Source: Gammaproteobacteria bacterium (GTDB lineage: Bacteria; Pseudomonadota; Gammaproteobacteria; Francisellales; CACEW01). From it: a DNA stretch of 64,000 nt. The DNA lies in NCBI GenBank assembly GCA_030652335.1, contig JAUSAW010000006.1, positions 222,499-286,498 on the forward strand, in the 5' to 3' direction. Numbering within the stretch: position 1 is the first letter of the stretch; every line of letters begins with the position of its first letter. The notes beneath the pieces were generated by a model. It was given only the letters and a program-made list of their open reading frames with translations, had not been told where the DNA came from and made no database searches. This document shows positions 29,435 through 37,614 of the stretch, piece after piece. The position numbers and the translations under genes are program-made.

Positions 29435-29466
29435 GACCCTCTTAGCAGCAACTTGCTATGAGGGTC
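29435..29466 (+). terminator. Hairpin after rho
   Basis: Arms GACCCTCTTAGCA and TGCTATGAGGGTC (one mismatch) with a 6-base loop start 6 bases beyond the rho stop. No T run follows; a repeat element begins directly after. It probably protects or ends the rho transcript. Confidence 0.5.
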
Positions 29467-29504
29467 GTCATTCTGATAATGCAAAGCATTCATCAGGATC
29501 TAGT
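29467..29504. repeat. Dispersed palindromic repeat, family B
   Basis: Form GTCATTCTGATAATGC-AAA-GCATTCATCAGGATCTAG. The same unit, inverted, occurs at 39437-39473 and 50917-50954, with loop and arm changes. Abuts the rho hairpin. Confidence 0.8.
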
Positions 29505-29521
29505 ATTTGAGGTAACAGTTT

Positions 29522-29740
29522 TTATTTTTCAGATGGACGTAGTGCAGTGTCCTCACTATTTTTAACACAGCGTTGAAACTCATATTCTGCTTGCTTTAGC
29601 AATTCAGAGTGAACGACTGCCACCGTGGTTGCAGCTGGCTTAGCAGAGCCAGCTTTAGGTGAAACTTCTTTTATTAATGCTTTGACTGTTTTTGCAAAGC
29701 AATCTGTTGTCACGCCTGAGCCTGATGGTCCAAATGGCAT
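29522..29740 (-). CDS. Small orphan protein
   Basis: A 72-residue protein with a ribosome site AAGGAC eight bases before the ATG. It is soluble-looking: a Gly/Ser/Pro N-terminus (MPFGPSGSGVTTDCFAKT), an Ala-rich middle and a helical part HSELLKQAEYEFQRCVKNSE. I recognise no family. It stands alone between rho and ubiD on the opposite strand. Moderate confidence that it is a real gene. Confidence 0.45.
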   Translation of the reverse strand: MPFGPSGSGVTTDCFAKTVKALIKEVSPKAGSAKPAATTVAVVHSELLKQAEYEFQRCVKNSEDTALRPSEK

Positions 29741-29924
29741 ATTTAAGTCCTTTTTAGTGTGGTATGGCTTTTCAAATTACCACAGTAAATTTATGTTTAG
29801 AATGCCTTCAAGCAAGTAATTTTTTACTAAGGATGGATGCTTATAAAAGTCCATTTAAGAAAAGCTGTCGATTTTAGCCCCAAATTTCTCTATAATTCAA
29901 GGCTATTTCCTTATAGAGTCTCCC

Positions 29925-31394
29925 ATGCACTACACCGACCTTCGTGAATTTATAGAGCAACTTGAAGCTCAGGGTGAGCTTAAGCGCATCTCCCTTCCTA
30001 TCGATCCTAATTTGGAAATGACCGAAATCGCCGACCGCACCCTTAAAATGGGCGGTCCGGCTTTATTATTTGAAAACGTCAAAGGCTCCTCGATGCCGGT
30101 GCTGGCTAATCTTTTCGGCACGCCCAAAAGAGTGGCCATGGCGATGGGGCAAAATTCTGTAGAAGCATTACGCGAAGTCGGTACCTTATTGGCCTTTTTA
30201 AAAGAGCCTGAGCCGCCTAAAGGCTTAAAGGATGCCTGGGATAAGCTGCCTATCTTAAAACAAGTGATGGCTATGCAGCCTAAAACTATTTCCGATGCGC
30301 CTTGTCAGGAACATATTATCGAAGGCGACCAGGTCGATTTAGGCCTGCTGCCGATTCAAACCTGCTGGCCTGGCGATGTAGCGCCCTTAATTACCTGGGG
30401 CTTAGTGATTACCGAGGGGCCGAATCAGGCTCGTACCAATTTAGGCATCTATCGCCAGCAAGTGATTGGTAAAAACAAATTGATTATGCGCTGGCTAGCC
30501 CATCGCGGCGGGGCCTTGGATTTTAAAGCACATTGTGAAAAATTTCCAGGCAAACCCTTCCCGATTGCTGTGGCATTGGGAGCCGACCCTGCTACCACAT
30601 TGGCGGCGGTGACTCCAGTTCCCGATAGTTTATCCGAGTATGCTTTTGCTGGCTTATTGCGCGGCTCAAAAACTGAATTAGTAAAATGTATCGGCTCGGA
30701 CTTAATGGTGCCGGCTACGGCTGAAATTATTTTAGAGGGTTATCTCTCAGGAGAAGTGGCGCCAGAAGGGCCGTTCGGCGATCATACCGGCTATTATAAC
30801 GAGGTCGAATCTTTCCCAGTCTTTACCGTGGAGCGAATCACTCACCGTCATAAACCCATTTATCACAGCACCTATACCGGCAAGCCACCCGATGAACCGG
30901 CGATTTTAGGTCTGGCTTTAAACGAAGTCTTTATCCCGATATTACAGAAACAGTTCCCGGAAATCGTGGACTTTTATTTGCCGCCAGAAGGCTGCTCTTA
31001 TCGACTTGCGGTAGTGACCATTAAAAAACAATATCCCGGTCATGCTAAGCGGGTAATGATGGGCGTGTGGTCTTACCTTAGACAGTTTATGTATACCAAA
31101 TTTATTATCGTTACCGATGACGATGTCAATGCCCGCGATTGGAAAGAAGTAATCTGGGCTATAACGACTCGAATGGACCCCATTCGCGATACGGTTTTAA
31201 TCGATAATACCCCGATAGACTATCTGGATTTTGCCTCGCCCGTATCCGGATTGGGTTCTAAAATGGGCCTCGATGCTACTAATAAGTGGCCCGGAGAAAC
31301 CCAGCGGGAATGGGGCGTGCCTATAGCGATGAGTACAGACGTTAAGGGCCGCATCGATGCTATTTGGGATGAGCTTAATATATTCAAGGCTTAG
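29925..31394 (+). CDS. ubiD: 4-hydroxy-3-polyprenylbenzoate decarboxylase UbiD
   Basis: A 489-residue prenylated-FMN-dependent decarboxylase of ubiquinone biosynthesis. [20 protein letters not shown], the [18 protein letters not shown] stretch, [20 protein letters not shown] and the catalytic region around [20 protein letters not shown] (Glu, Arg) are typical. The C-terminal [20 protein letters not shown] is the UbiD ending. The cofactor partner UbiX is not in the window. A TATAAT lies about 35 bases upstream, so it appears to be transcribed alone. Confidence 0.97.
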   Translation: MHYTDLREFIEQLEAQGELKRISLPIDPNLEMTEIADRTLKMGGPALLFENVKGSSMPVLANLFGTPKRVAMAMGQNSVEALREVGTLLAFLKEPEPPKGLKDAWDKLPILKQVMAMQPKTISDAPCQEHIIEGDQVDLGLLPIQTCWPGDVAPLITWGLVITEGPNQARTNLGIYRQQVIGKNKLIMRWLAHRGGALDFKAHCEKFPGKPFPIAVALGADPATTLAAVTPVPDSLSEYAFAGLLRGSKTELVKCIGSDLMVPATAEIILEGYLSGEVAPEGPFGDHTGYYNEVESFPVFTVERITHRHKPIYHSTYTGKPPDEPAILGLALNEVFIPILQKQFPEIVDFYLPPEGCSYRLAVVTIKKQYPGHAKRVMMGVWSYLRQFMYTKFIIVTDDDVNARDWKEVIWAITTRMDPIRDTVLIDNTPIDYLDFASPVSGLGSKMGLDATNKWPGETQREWGVPIAMSTDVKGRIDAIWDELNIFKA

Positions 31395-31481
31395 CAGGGC
31401 GTACGATTTATAGTCTTGCAGGTAACTCTTTTGTCATCTATTATTGTATTTGAAAACAAAAAGAGAACTTGTGAGGACGTT

Positions 31482-31640
31482 ATGCAAAACAATACTACTA
31501 TATCGATACTAAATCAGGCTTTTAATTCGGTTAAAGCCTTAGAGAACCAAGCGAGTAGTTTCAAATTATTTGAAGCCATCACGCTTTATAAACTGAAAGA
31601 GGCTGTTAGCTCGCTAATTAATGAGCTTCACTCAAGATAA
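31482..31640 (+). CDS. Small orphan helical protein
   Basis: A 52-residue product from the ATG at 31482 (MQNNTTISILNQAFNSVKAL), preceded by GAGGACGTT as a ribosome site; a longer reading from 31416 lacks one. It is Leu/Ala-rich and predicted helical (FKLFEAITLYKLKEAVSSLI). No known family. It lies between ubiD and the DMT transporter on the same strand. Confidence 0.4.
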   Translation: MQNNTTISILNQAFNSVKALENQASSFKLFEAITLYKLKEAVSSLINELHSR

Positions 31641-31697
31641 GTCCACTTTGTGTAATAAATATGCTAGGATTTAGGCTTAATTAGCATTGGAAAGCGC

Positions 31698-32582
31698 ATG
31701 AAAATCAATTGGGGCTCATTGTCATTATTAATCTTACTCGGTTTAATCTGGGGTTCAGGTTATAGCATTGCCCGTTATTGCGTGACTCATGGTGTGGCAC
31801 CTATGGGTTACTCCTTTTGGCAATCCTTAGGGCCCGCGCTATTTTTATTATTAGTCGTGAGCTTTAAGGCGCCTAAACTACCGCTTAGTCTGCCTTATCT
31901 ACGTTATTATTTGATGTGTGGAATTTTAGGGATTGCCTTTCCTAATACCTTAATGTATTTCGCCGCTAGCCATTTACCTGCCGGAATCTTAGCAGTATTA
32001 GTCAATACCGTGCCAATTATTACCTATCCATTAGCCCTATTATTAAAAGCAGAGCACTTTAAATCCTGGCGTATACTTGGATTAGGCTTAGGGGTTATTG
32101 GGGTGATGTTAATCGCCTGGCCGCATCAAGGCTTCAGTCATGCTTCAATCTGGACCCTGGTCGTATTATTAACGCCCTTATCCTTTGCCTGTTGCGCGGT
32201 ATTTGCAAGCTTTAGACCGGTGCCAAGCGATTCACTAAGTTTATCGGCTGGCATGATGCTAGTTTCGACTTTATTGTTAGCACCATTAGTTTTAAGCTTT
32301 CACCAGTTTCATCCGCTGGATTGGCCTTTTACGACGGTCGATTGGCTAATACTGTTAGAAATCGTGTTATCCAGCGTAGGCTATGTGATTTTCTTTGCTT
32401 TAATTAAACGCGCCGGCCCAGTCTATTACAGTTTGGTTGGCGGTGTGGTATCGATTACCGGCTTATTCTGGGCCTATATAGTGTTTAATGAAAAATTAAC
32501 CCTAATGCTAGGCCTCGCCGTTATCCTGATTTTAGCAGCTATCGGAATATTAAGCTTTCGCCATACTCAGGATGGTCCTTAA
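31698..32582 (+). CDS. EamA/DMT-superfamily transporter
   Basis: A 294-residue integral membrane protein with about ten hydrophobic helices in two EamA repeats, starting LSLLILLGLIWGSGYSIARY and ending VIFFALIKRAGPVYYSLVGG, then FNEKLTLMLGLAVILILAAI. Members export amino acids or other metabolites, and the substrate cannot be inferred. It is followed by a convergent orphan gene with 4-base overlap. No operon partners. Confidence 0.87.
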   Translation: MKINWGSLSLLILLGLIWGSGYSIARYCVTHGVAPMGYSFWQSLGPALFLLLVVSFKAPKLPLSLPYLRYYLMCGILGIAFPNTLMYFAASHLPAGILAVLVNTVPIITYPLALLLKAEHFKSWRILGLGLGVIGVMLIAWPHQGFSHASIWTLVVLLTPLSFACCAVFASFRPVPSDSLSLSAGMMLVSTLLLAPLVLSFHQFHPLDWPFTTVDWLILLEIVLSSVGYVIFFALIKRAGPVYYSLVGGVVSITGLFWAYIVFNEKLTLMLGLAVILILAAIGILSFRHTQDGP

Positions 32583-33436
32583 AATTCAGATCCTCTACTG
32601 GTAGGGCTCTCATCTGACGTTGTCTCAATGCTATTACCGCTCAATGTATATACTGTAGGAAGTAAGATGGTGGCCGTAGCGTGTAGCTCACGAATTTTCT
32701 CGGGAAGCTCTTCCTTATTTCGTGCTGTATTAGTATAGATAGTTACGAAGTCCTTGTGCTTTATTTTTTGATATGCAAGGTGAGCTGTTGCCCTAACAAT
32801 TCTGGATTTTTCATAGGTTTTGGTTATGTTTTCCATAGAGGCTCTTAGCAGTGAGTACCGCTTTTGAAGCAATGCTCCCTGGGCTTTAATTTCCTCTAAC
32901 AACTGTGTATAGCTCGTATTGAGCTGTTCTTTTTGCTTGATTGCTTTAGACAGGTCGCAACCTATCGAATCAATTTTTTCAAGACCATTGGTAAAGTCCT
33001 TGAGCATAAGTCTTGCTGTGTTACATATGTCATTAAAATCAGCAGAGAAGGAAGTTTTTTCATTTGAACATCCTATTTTAGCGATTGTAATATCGCGTAT
33101 GGCTGTTTCTAGAAATGGGGCATCAGATGGATAACGCGAGTAAAATATTCTATCGTTGAAATCTGCTCGACAAATGAAAGTAGACAGTTCATCGAAAGTA
33201 TGGTCTGCTTCACTAGCAACACGCTCTGCCTGCACATTAAAGTCCGCTAAGGTTTTATTAATGCTTGTTATACAGGCAGTGACAGTGTTATCTAATTCAC
33301 GTTGAGCTCTTATAGTGTCTACCGTAATAATTTCAGCTAAAGCCTTGCATTCACTTACTTTATGAAAATTAGCTGATACTAATGCTTTGTCATTATATCT
33401 TTTTCGCCAGAGGGTTAATTCTATACTTTTATTCAT
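32579..33436 (-). CDS. Orphan coiled-coil protein
   Basis: A 285-residue soluble protein, not recognised. The ribosome site AAGGAAG precedes the ATG. Predicted long helices with heptad character run around residues 30-75 (TIRAQRELDNTVTACITSIN, TLADFNVQAERVASEADHTF) and 150-215 (KAIKQKEQLNTSYTQLLEEI, LLQKRYSLLRASMENITKTY). The C-terminal tail is Ser/Thr/Glu-rich (TTSDESPTSRGSEF). No signal peptide or membrane segment. Its lack of homology and helical make-up are compatible with a secreted effector, but this is only conjecture. Confidence 0.55.
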   Translation of the reverse strand: MNKSIELTLWRKRYNDKALVSANFHKVSECKALAEIITVDTIRAQRELDNTVTACITSINKTLADFNVQAERVASEADHTFDELSTFICRADFNDRIFYSRYPSDAPFLETAIRDITIAKIGCSNEKTSFSADFNDICNTARLMLKDFTNGLEKIDSIGCDLSKAIKQKEQLNTSYTQLLEEIKAQGALLQKRYSLLRASMENITKTYEKSRIVRATAHLAYQKIKHKDFVTIYTNTARNKEELPEKIRELHATATILLPTVYTLSGNSIETTSDESPTSRGSEF

Positions 33437-33519
33437 TTAAGACTTCCTTGTCTTTATTAGCTAAGGTTATTATGCATTTTTTCTTTTAATTGTATAGAAT
33501 ATTCCAGCAAAAATAGGTG

Positions 33520-33548
33520 TTTACAGCGTAATAAATTGACTAAATAAT
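33520..33548 (+). promoter_or_regulatory. Candidate sigma70 promoter in the gap before the M14 peptidase
   Basis: -35 TTTACA (33520-33525), a 17-base spacer and -10 AATAAT (33543-33548). No protein start lies between it and the strong terminator ending at 33639, hence the small-RNA suggestion. Confidence 0.45.
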
Positions 33549-33554
33549 GTAGAA

Positions 33555-33639
33555 ATTAATCACGCAAACGCTATTTTAACAAAGCTATAGAAGTGTTCAA
33601 CTCAATATATTCACTATGGCCCTACAAGGGCTTTTTTTT
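33555..33639 (+). ncRNA. Candidate small RNA (promoter plus intrinsic terminator, no ORF)
   Basis: About 85 bases between the predicted start point of the 33520-33548 promoter and a classic terminator. No open frame with a ribosome site is present, and the plus-strand gene upstream (DMT transporter) ends nearly 1 kb earlier behind an opposing gene. Expression is not demonstrated. Confidence 0.35.
33619..33639 (+). terminator. Strong Rho-independent terminator
   Basis: Stem GCCCT-ACA-AGGGC followed by eight T. It lies on the plus strand with no plus-strand gene immediately upstream. Confidence 0.8.
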
Positions 33640-33693
33640 AAGATGGCTTCAGAGTATGCTTAATGATCTAAAAGCTTTCAGCAAAAGTGACCT

Positions 33694-34353
33694 ATGCAGC
33701 ATAATAAGAACTGGGCCAAATCAGCCAATGGCCAGACAATCGAGCTATATCATAGCGAAGGCGCTTTAAGCAGCCAGCAACCTATTTTACTGATAGGCGG
33801 CACCCATGGCGATGAGCCTGAGGGCGTGCGTTTGGCTGAAGAGTTGCTAAACTTTTTGCAAGCACATCCTGGCCAGGTTACACGGCCTTGGGTGATAATC
33901 CCCTGTTTAAATCCAGATGGTTATGCTGAAAATGAGCGAGTGAATGGCCATGGAGTAGATTTAAACCGCAATTATCCTGCTACAAACTGGTCGCCAGACT
34001 ATGAGAAGCCACGTTATTATCCCGGCCCGAATGCAGGGTCAGAGCCAGAAATTCAAGCCTTGGTAAGCTTAATCGAGCAGATTAAGCCTAGTGTAATTAT
34101 CCACTTTCATTCGATTGAAAATCCCTGCATAGTATGTACAGGTAAACCTGGCTTAGAGGCTGCAAACCTTATTGCAAAAGCCTCAGGCTATGCGGTTCAG
34201 GATGATATCGGTTATCCCACACCTGGCAGCTTAAGTGAGTATGCCTGGTATGATTTGGGAATTCCGGTCATTTGTGTGGAAGAACAGGAAAGAATTAACC
34301 TCGATACGATTTGGCCTAGATTTGAAAAAGGTTTGTTAAGTATTTTGCAATAA
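33694..34353 (+). CDS. M14-family zinc carboxypeptidase (MpaA-like murein peptide amidase)
   Basis: A 219-residue metallopeptidase. Zinc ligands are His and Glu in IGGTHGDEPEG and His in SVIIHFHSIENP. The substrate-binding motif is GVDLNRNYPATNW and the catalytic Glu lies in ICVEEQERI. Size and motifs resemble MpaA, which cuts L-Ala-gamma-D-Glu-DAP tripeptide during cell-wall recycling, in the cytoplasm; no signal peptide is seen here either. A decayed second copy of its 3' end follows at 34469-34591, showing an earlier tandem duplication. Confidence 0.82.
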   Translation: MQHNKNWAKSANGQTIELYHSEGALSSQQPILLIGGTHGDEPEGVRLAEELLNFLQAHPGQVTRPWVIIPCLNPDGYAENERVNGHGVDLNRNYPATNWSPDYEKPRYYPGPNAGSEPEIQALVSLIEQIKPSVIIHFHSIENPCIVCTGKPGLEAANLIAKASGYAVQDDIGYPTPGSLSEYAWYDLGIPVICVEEQERINLDTIWPRFEKGLLSILQ

Positions 34354-34468
34354 AATCAGCTAGTGTCTTACGCTGCCGATGTGCTCGTATTGAATAAAAT
34401 TTTTTTTTATATAAGGTATTTAAACAGTGTAATGTTATTCCCCTCAATCAATAAGGAGCTTTACATGT

Positions 34469-34591
34469 TTAAGCGAATACGCCTGGCATGATTTAAAAAT
34501 TCCGGTGATCTGTTTCGAAGAATAAGAAAAAATAGACCTCGACACGGTGTGGCCGAGGTTTAAAGGAGGTTTGATCAATATCTTATTATGA
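34469..34591 (+). pseudogene. Remnant of a second M14 peptidase gene (3' end only)
   Basis: In frame this reads LSEYAWHDLKIPVICFEE, stop (TAA at 34523), EKIDLDTVWPRFKGGLINIL. It matches the last 40 residues of the intact upstream peptidase nearly residue for residue, with many silent differences. A ribosome-like AAGGAG and ATG (34465) just before it are out of frame. The bulk of the duplicated gene has been deleted. The stop coincides with the end of the opposing orphan gene. Confidence 0.85.
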
Positions 34592-35509
34592 ATGTTCTAA
34601 TGTCGTTGCTGTTCTTACAGGCTTAGTGTGCAAGCCGGAATAAAGAATAAATGAAGTATCTCCAATGGCTTCAACGTCGCCACAGCTAGCGGTGTTACAA
34701 CTAAAAGTACCGGCGTAGATTCTTACAGAAACGCTACCTGATCCTGTGCATGCAATATAAGCGTCATGCAAAACAGCTTCAATATCAGTGTTGATACTAG
34801 CAACGGATGTGGATCCAGTGATCTTAAGGGCACATGATTCCCTATATATGATCGGCAACGTCTGCCCACCTGCATTCAGCTCACACGTTAAACCAGAGGA
34901 AACTTTGCCCTCAAAAAGTAGGTAAAAGTCACTTACATCCGCCGCCAGGTTGGCGCTAGTAACCACAGCTGCTGGACCAATTGACCCTTCGCCGTTTTCT
35001 ATACTTGTGCCTGAAGGAGTTAGATCATTGAGCTTAAGCCAAGGGTATTTACGGGGCTGTCCAAGGATCCATACGACGGCACCTATTATAGCGCCTATTA
35101 AAACTATCGCGATAATGCTAGCAATGAGTTTTCGCCTGTTACGCTTAGCAAGTATATCTGCATCAAGCTCTGCCGCCGTGAAAGACCTAGGCAATACTGT
35201 CGGTACTTGAACCGCCGTATCATCTGCTAACAACGGCTGTCGGTTTTCTGTCAATGGATGGTGATCATAGCTCACGGGCACAGCACGAACTGCAACGCCA
35301 TCTGTTGGTGCCATTCGCGAACTTGATGTTGCTATAGCCGGGATAGTATTGTAGCCTGAACCAGCTTCGGTTAGATTTTGATGTGGAATAGGGTCGCCTT
35401 TGCTTAGACTAGCTACTGAGCGCTCAGTAACTAAGATAGATTGATGCGTTGCAGGAAGCGGGGCAATCGGATCATCACTGGCTAGTAGGGCGCTAGGTTG
35501 GCTTTGCAT
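34586..35509 (-). CDS. Orphan single-pass membrane protein
   Basis: A 307-residue protein with a good ribosome site (AGGAGA). The first 125 residues are polar and low-complexity, Ser/Pro/Thr-rich. A basic patch KRNRRK precedes one strong membrane helix (IASIIAIVLIGAIIGAVVWI, about residues 128-148). The C-terminal 155 residues are Gly/Ser/Thr-rich with several Cys (CTGSGSVSVRIYAGTFSCNT) and look beta-rich, probably outside the cytoplasm if the basic patch stays inside. No family recognised. It converges on the peptidase remnant. Confidence 0.55.
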   Translation of the reverse strand: MQSQPSALLASDDPIAPLPATHQSILVTERSVASLSKGDPIPHQNLTEAGSGYNTIPAIATSSSRMAPTDGVAVRAVPVSYDHHPLTENRQPLLADDTAVQVPTVLPRSFTAAELDADILAKRNRRKLIASIIAIVLIGAIIGAVVWILGQPRKYPWLKLNDLTPSGTSIENGEGSIGPAAVVTSANLAADVSDFYLLFEGKVSSGLTCELNAGGQTLPIIYRESCALKITGSTSVASINTDIEAVLHDAYIACTGSGSVSVRIYAGTFSCNTASCGDVEAIGDTSFILYSGLHTKPVRTATTLEHS

Positions 35510-35717
35510 GGTCTTCTCCTTTCTTATAAATAGCGGTGATCAATCCTTGAAAAAATAGTTATTTTTAGCGTTAATTGTATTATAAGTAAGTTCTTTCTAT
35601 CGGGACAATGGCGAATGGCTGAAGCTTTTGTCAGTGATTTACCCTTCTAATTCTCTGATCGACTAGGTTTTCTCCTAAAAATTTGCATATAATGGCAGAA
35701 ATATAAGGAAGCTCTCA

Positions 35718-36473
35718 ATGAATGATCCTAATAAATCCAATACCACCCATTTTGGTTTTAAAGAAGTGCCTTGGGCAGATAAACAAAAGAAAGTCGCCGA
35801 AGTATTTAGCTCGGTTGCGAAAAAATATGATGTCATGAACGACGTTATGTCCCTTGGTGTGCATAGACTTTGGAAGCGCCATACCATTTCGATGAGTCAG
35901 GTTAAACCTGGTCAAAAAGTACTGGATTTAGCGGGTGGCACCGGTGATTTAAGCTTGAAATTCGCCGAATTAGTCGGCAAAGAGGGCTTGGTGGTATTGG
36001 CCGATATTAATGAAGCCATGCTAACCGAAGGGCGTGCCAGGCTCGATAACAAAGGCTATGTCAGCCAAATTCGTTATTCCCAAGTCAATGCCGAACACCT
36101 GCCGTTTCCCGATAATTATTTTGATTGCATAACTATCGCCTTTGGCCTGCGCAATGTCACCGATAAAGACCAAGCCTTACGAGAAATGCATCGAGTTCTA
36201 AAGCCAGGCGGGCGGGCTTTAATATTAGAGTTTTCGCAGCCTATGTTAGCGATTAAGCCGCTCTACGATGTCTATTCCTTTCATATTCTGCCAAAAATGG
36301 GCAAGTTAATCGCCCAGGATGAAGAAAGTTATCGCTATTTAGCGGAATCGATTCGTAAACATCCCGATCAAGACACCTTAAAAGACATGATGATCAAGGC
36401 GGGTTTCGATCAGGTGGATTATACCAATTTAAGCGGCGGAATCGTGGCTTTGCATAGAGGCCTAAAATGGTAA
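35718..36473 (+). CDS. ubiE: Ubiquinone/menaquinone methyltransferase UbiE
   Basis: A 251-residue class I methyltransferase carrying out the C-methylation step of quinone synthesis. [20 protein letters not shown] is the family start. [19 protein letters not shown], the SAM loop [20 protein letters not shown] and [20 protein letters not shown] are typical, and the C-terminus ends with [22 protein letters not shown] lies near 35689 and the ribosome site AAGGAAG precedes the ATG. The stop overlaps ubiJ by 7 bases. Confidence 0.97.
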   Translation: MNDPNKSNTTHFGFKEVPWADKQKKVAEVFSSVAKKYDVMNDVMSLGVHRLWKRHTISMSQVKPGQKVLDLAGGTGDLSLKFAELVGKEGLVVLADINEAMLTEGRARLDNKGYVSQIRYSQVNAEHLPFPDNYFDCITIAFGLRNVTDKDQALREMHRVLKPGGRALILEFSQPMLAIKPLYDVYSFHILPKMGKLIAQDEESYRYLAESIRKHPDQDTLKDMMIKAGFDQVDYTNLSGGIVALHRGLKW

Positions 36474-37072
36474 ATATGCTGTATAGCGCGATGGCAGGCA
36501 TGGCCGAAAAAATTATCAATGCCTATATAAGCCTAGACCCAGAATCACCGGTTTTATTAGAAGCTTTACAAGGCAAAACCCTAAAAGTCTATGTCGATGA
36601 TGTAGGTTTAAGCTTCTTATTAGCGCCCAAGCCCAGCGGATTTAGCCTCTATATCAATAGCGAAAATGCAGCAGAAGTAGAATTATCCGGTCGCTTATTA
36701 AATTTAGTCGAGTTTGCGTTTAGCGCTCACCCCCAAGGTTTAGTCAGTTCGGGTCGAGTCAAACAGACGGGCGATGTCGGCGTTTTGCAGGCCTATCAAC
36801 GCTTTATGGACCAAAGTCAGGTCGATTGGGAAGGCCTATTTGCTAAAGTCATCGGTGATGCGGCAGCCTTTGAATTATGCAAGGCGGGCAAAAAAACTCA
36901 AGAATGGCAAAAAGATAACATGAAAAGCAGTTGCTTGGACTTTACCGAATATCTACAAGAAGAAAAAAGACTACTACCCGCTCGCGAAGAAGTGGAAGAT
37001 TTCTTTGAAGATATTGCAAAACTACGCGAAGATGTCGAAAGGTTAGAAGCCAGATTAGCCCATATAGAATAG
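36467..37072 (+). CDS. ubiJ: Ubiquinone biosynthesis accessory factor UbiJ (SCP2 domain)
   Basis: A 201-residue protein with an N-terminal SCP2 lipid-binding domain ([39 protein letters not shown]) and a C-terminal coiled coil ([20 protein letters not shown]). It scaffolds the Ubi complex together with UbiK. It is coupled to ubiE by a 7-base overlap. The usual next gene, ubiB, is absent; an orphan small gene follows. Confidence 0.9.
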   Translation: MVNMLYSAMAGMAEKIINAYISLDPESPVLLEALQGKTLKVYVDDVGLSFLLAPKPSGFSLYINSENAAEVELSGRLLNLVEFAFSAHPQGLVSSGRVKQTGDVGVLQAYQRFMDQSQVDWEGLFAKVIGDAAAFELCKAGKKTQEWQKDNMKSSCLDFTEYLQEEKRLLPAREEVEDFFEDIAKLREDVERLEARLAHIE

Positions 37073-37172
37073 TTAAACGCTTACACCGCTTTCAGCTACT
37101 TTCTCTATTTATCTAAAGCCCCCTGCCTTAATATAAGAGACATAGTAATGGCTCAAATTAAGGGAGAAACCC

Positions 37173-37544
37173 ATGTTAGCCTTAAACCAAATAGAATTAA
37201 GCCAAGCCTGGCAAGAAGCCAGCAGCTGCAAAAGGGCCTTAATGGCCGGTGTCGCCGCCTTTACCTTAAGTGCCGTAGCAGTGGGTGTAGCTGTATCCTT
37301 AAGCCTAGGTGTTCCACCTGATATGGTAATGCATGCGCTACATTATGGGTTTGAAGCTATCATGCTAACTAAGCATATTACGGAATTCGCCAGCAAAGCT
37401 TGGGCAACTATAAGCGAATGGCGGGCCGCTAAACCTGTTGAAAATACTAAGATTGAGCATGGATGCAATACCGTTTTACCTTTTATGAGAACTCTGCAAG
37501 CTAGCCGCGAATATGAGCCTGCTTTACTGGCTGCCGCGGCTTAG
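37173..37544 (+). CDS. Small orphan membrane protein
   Basis: A 123-residue protein with a ribosome site AGGGAG. Hydrophobic residues 23-45 (ALMAGVAAFTLSAVAVGVAV) form one clear membrane segment, with a second weaker amphipathic region at 50-70. The tail is polar. No family recognised. It sits between ubiJ and guaC, where ubiB would be expected. Confidence 0.45.
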   Translation: MLALNQIELSQAWQEASSCKRALMAGVAAFTLSAVAVGVAVSLSLGVPPDMVMHALHYGFEAIMLTKHITEFASKAWATISEWRAAKPVENTKIEHGCNTVLPFMRTLQASREYEPALLAAAA

Positions 37545-37564
37545 CAGCAATTCTCCCTATCGAA

Positions 37565-37596
37565 TTGCTTGGAAATCTTATATAATTTCCAAGCAA
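37565..37596. promoter_or_regulatory. Inverted repeat overlapping the guaC -10 box
   Basis: Perfect 12-base arms TTGCTTGGAAAT and ATTTCCAAGCAA with spacer CTTATATA. The sequence TATAAT (37581-37586) lies across the centre, 29 bases before the guaC start. Position and symmetry suggest a repressor site or a 5' hairpin. Confidence 0.6.
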
Positions 37597-37614
37597 ATAG
37601 ATAAGGGGATTTTC

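Noticed and set aside
34465..34491. Short ORF MFKRIRLA after a good ribosome-like site
   Set aside because: Only eight codons and out of frame with the peptidase remnant; more likely the leftover start region of the deleted copy.
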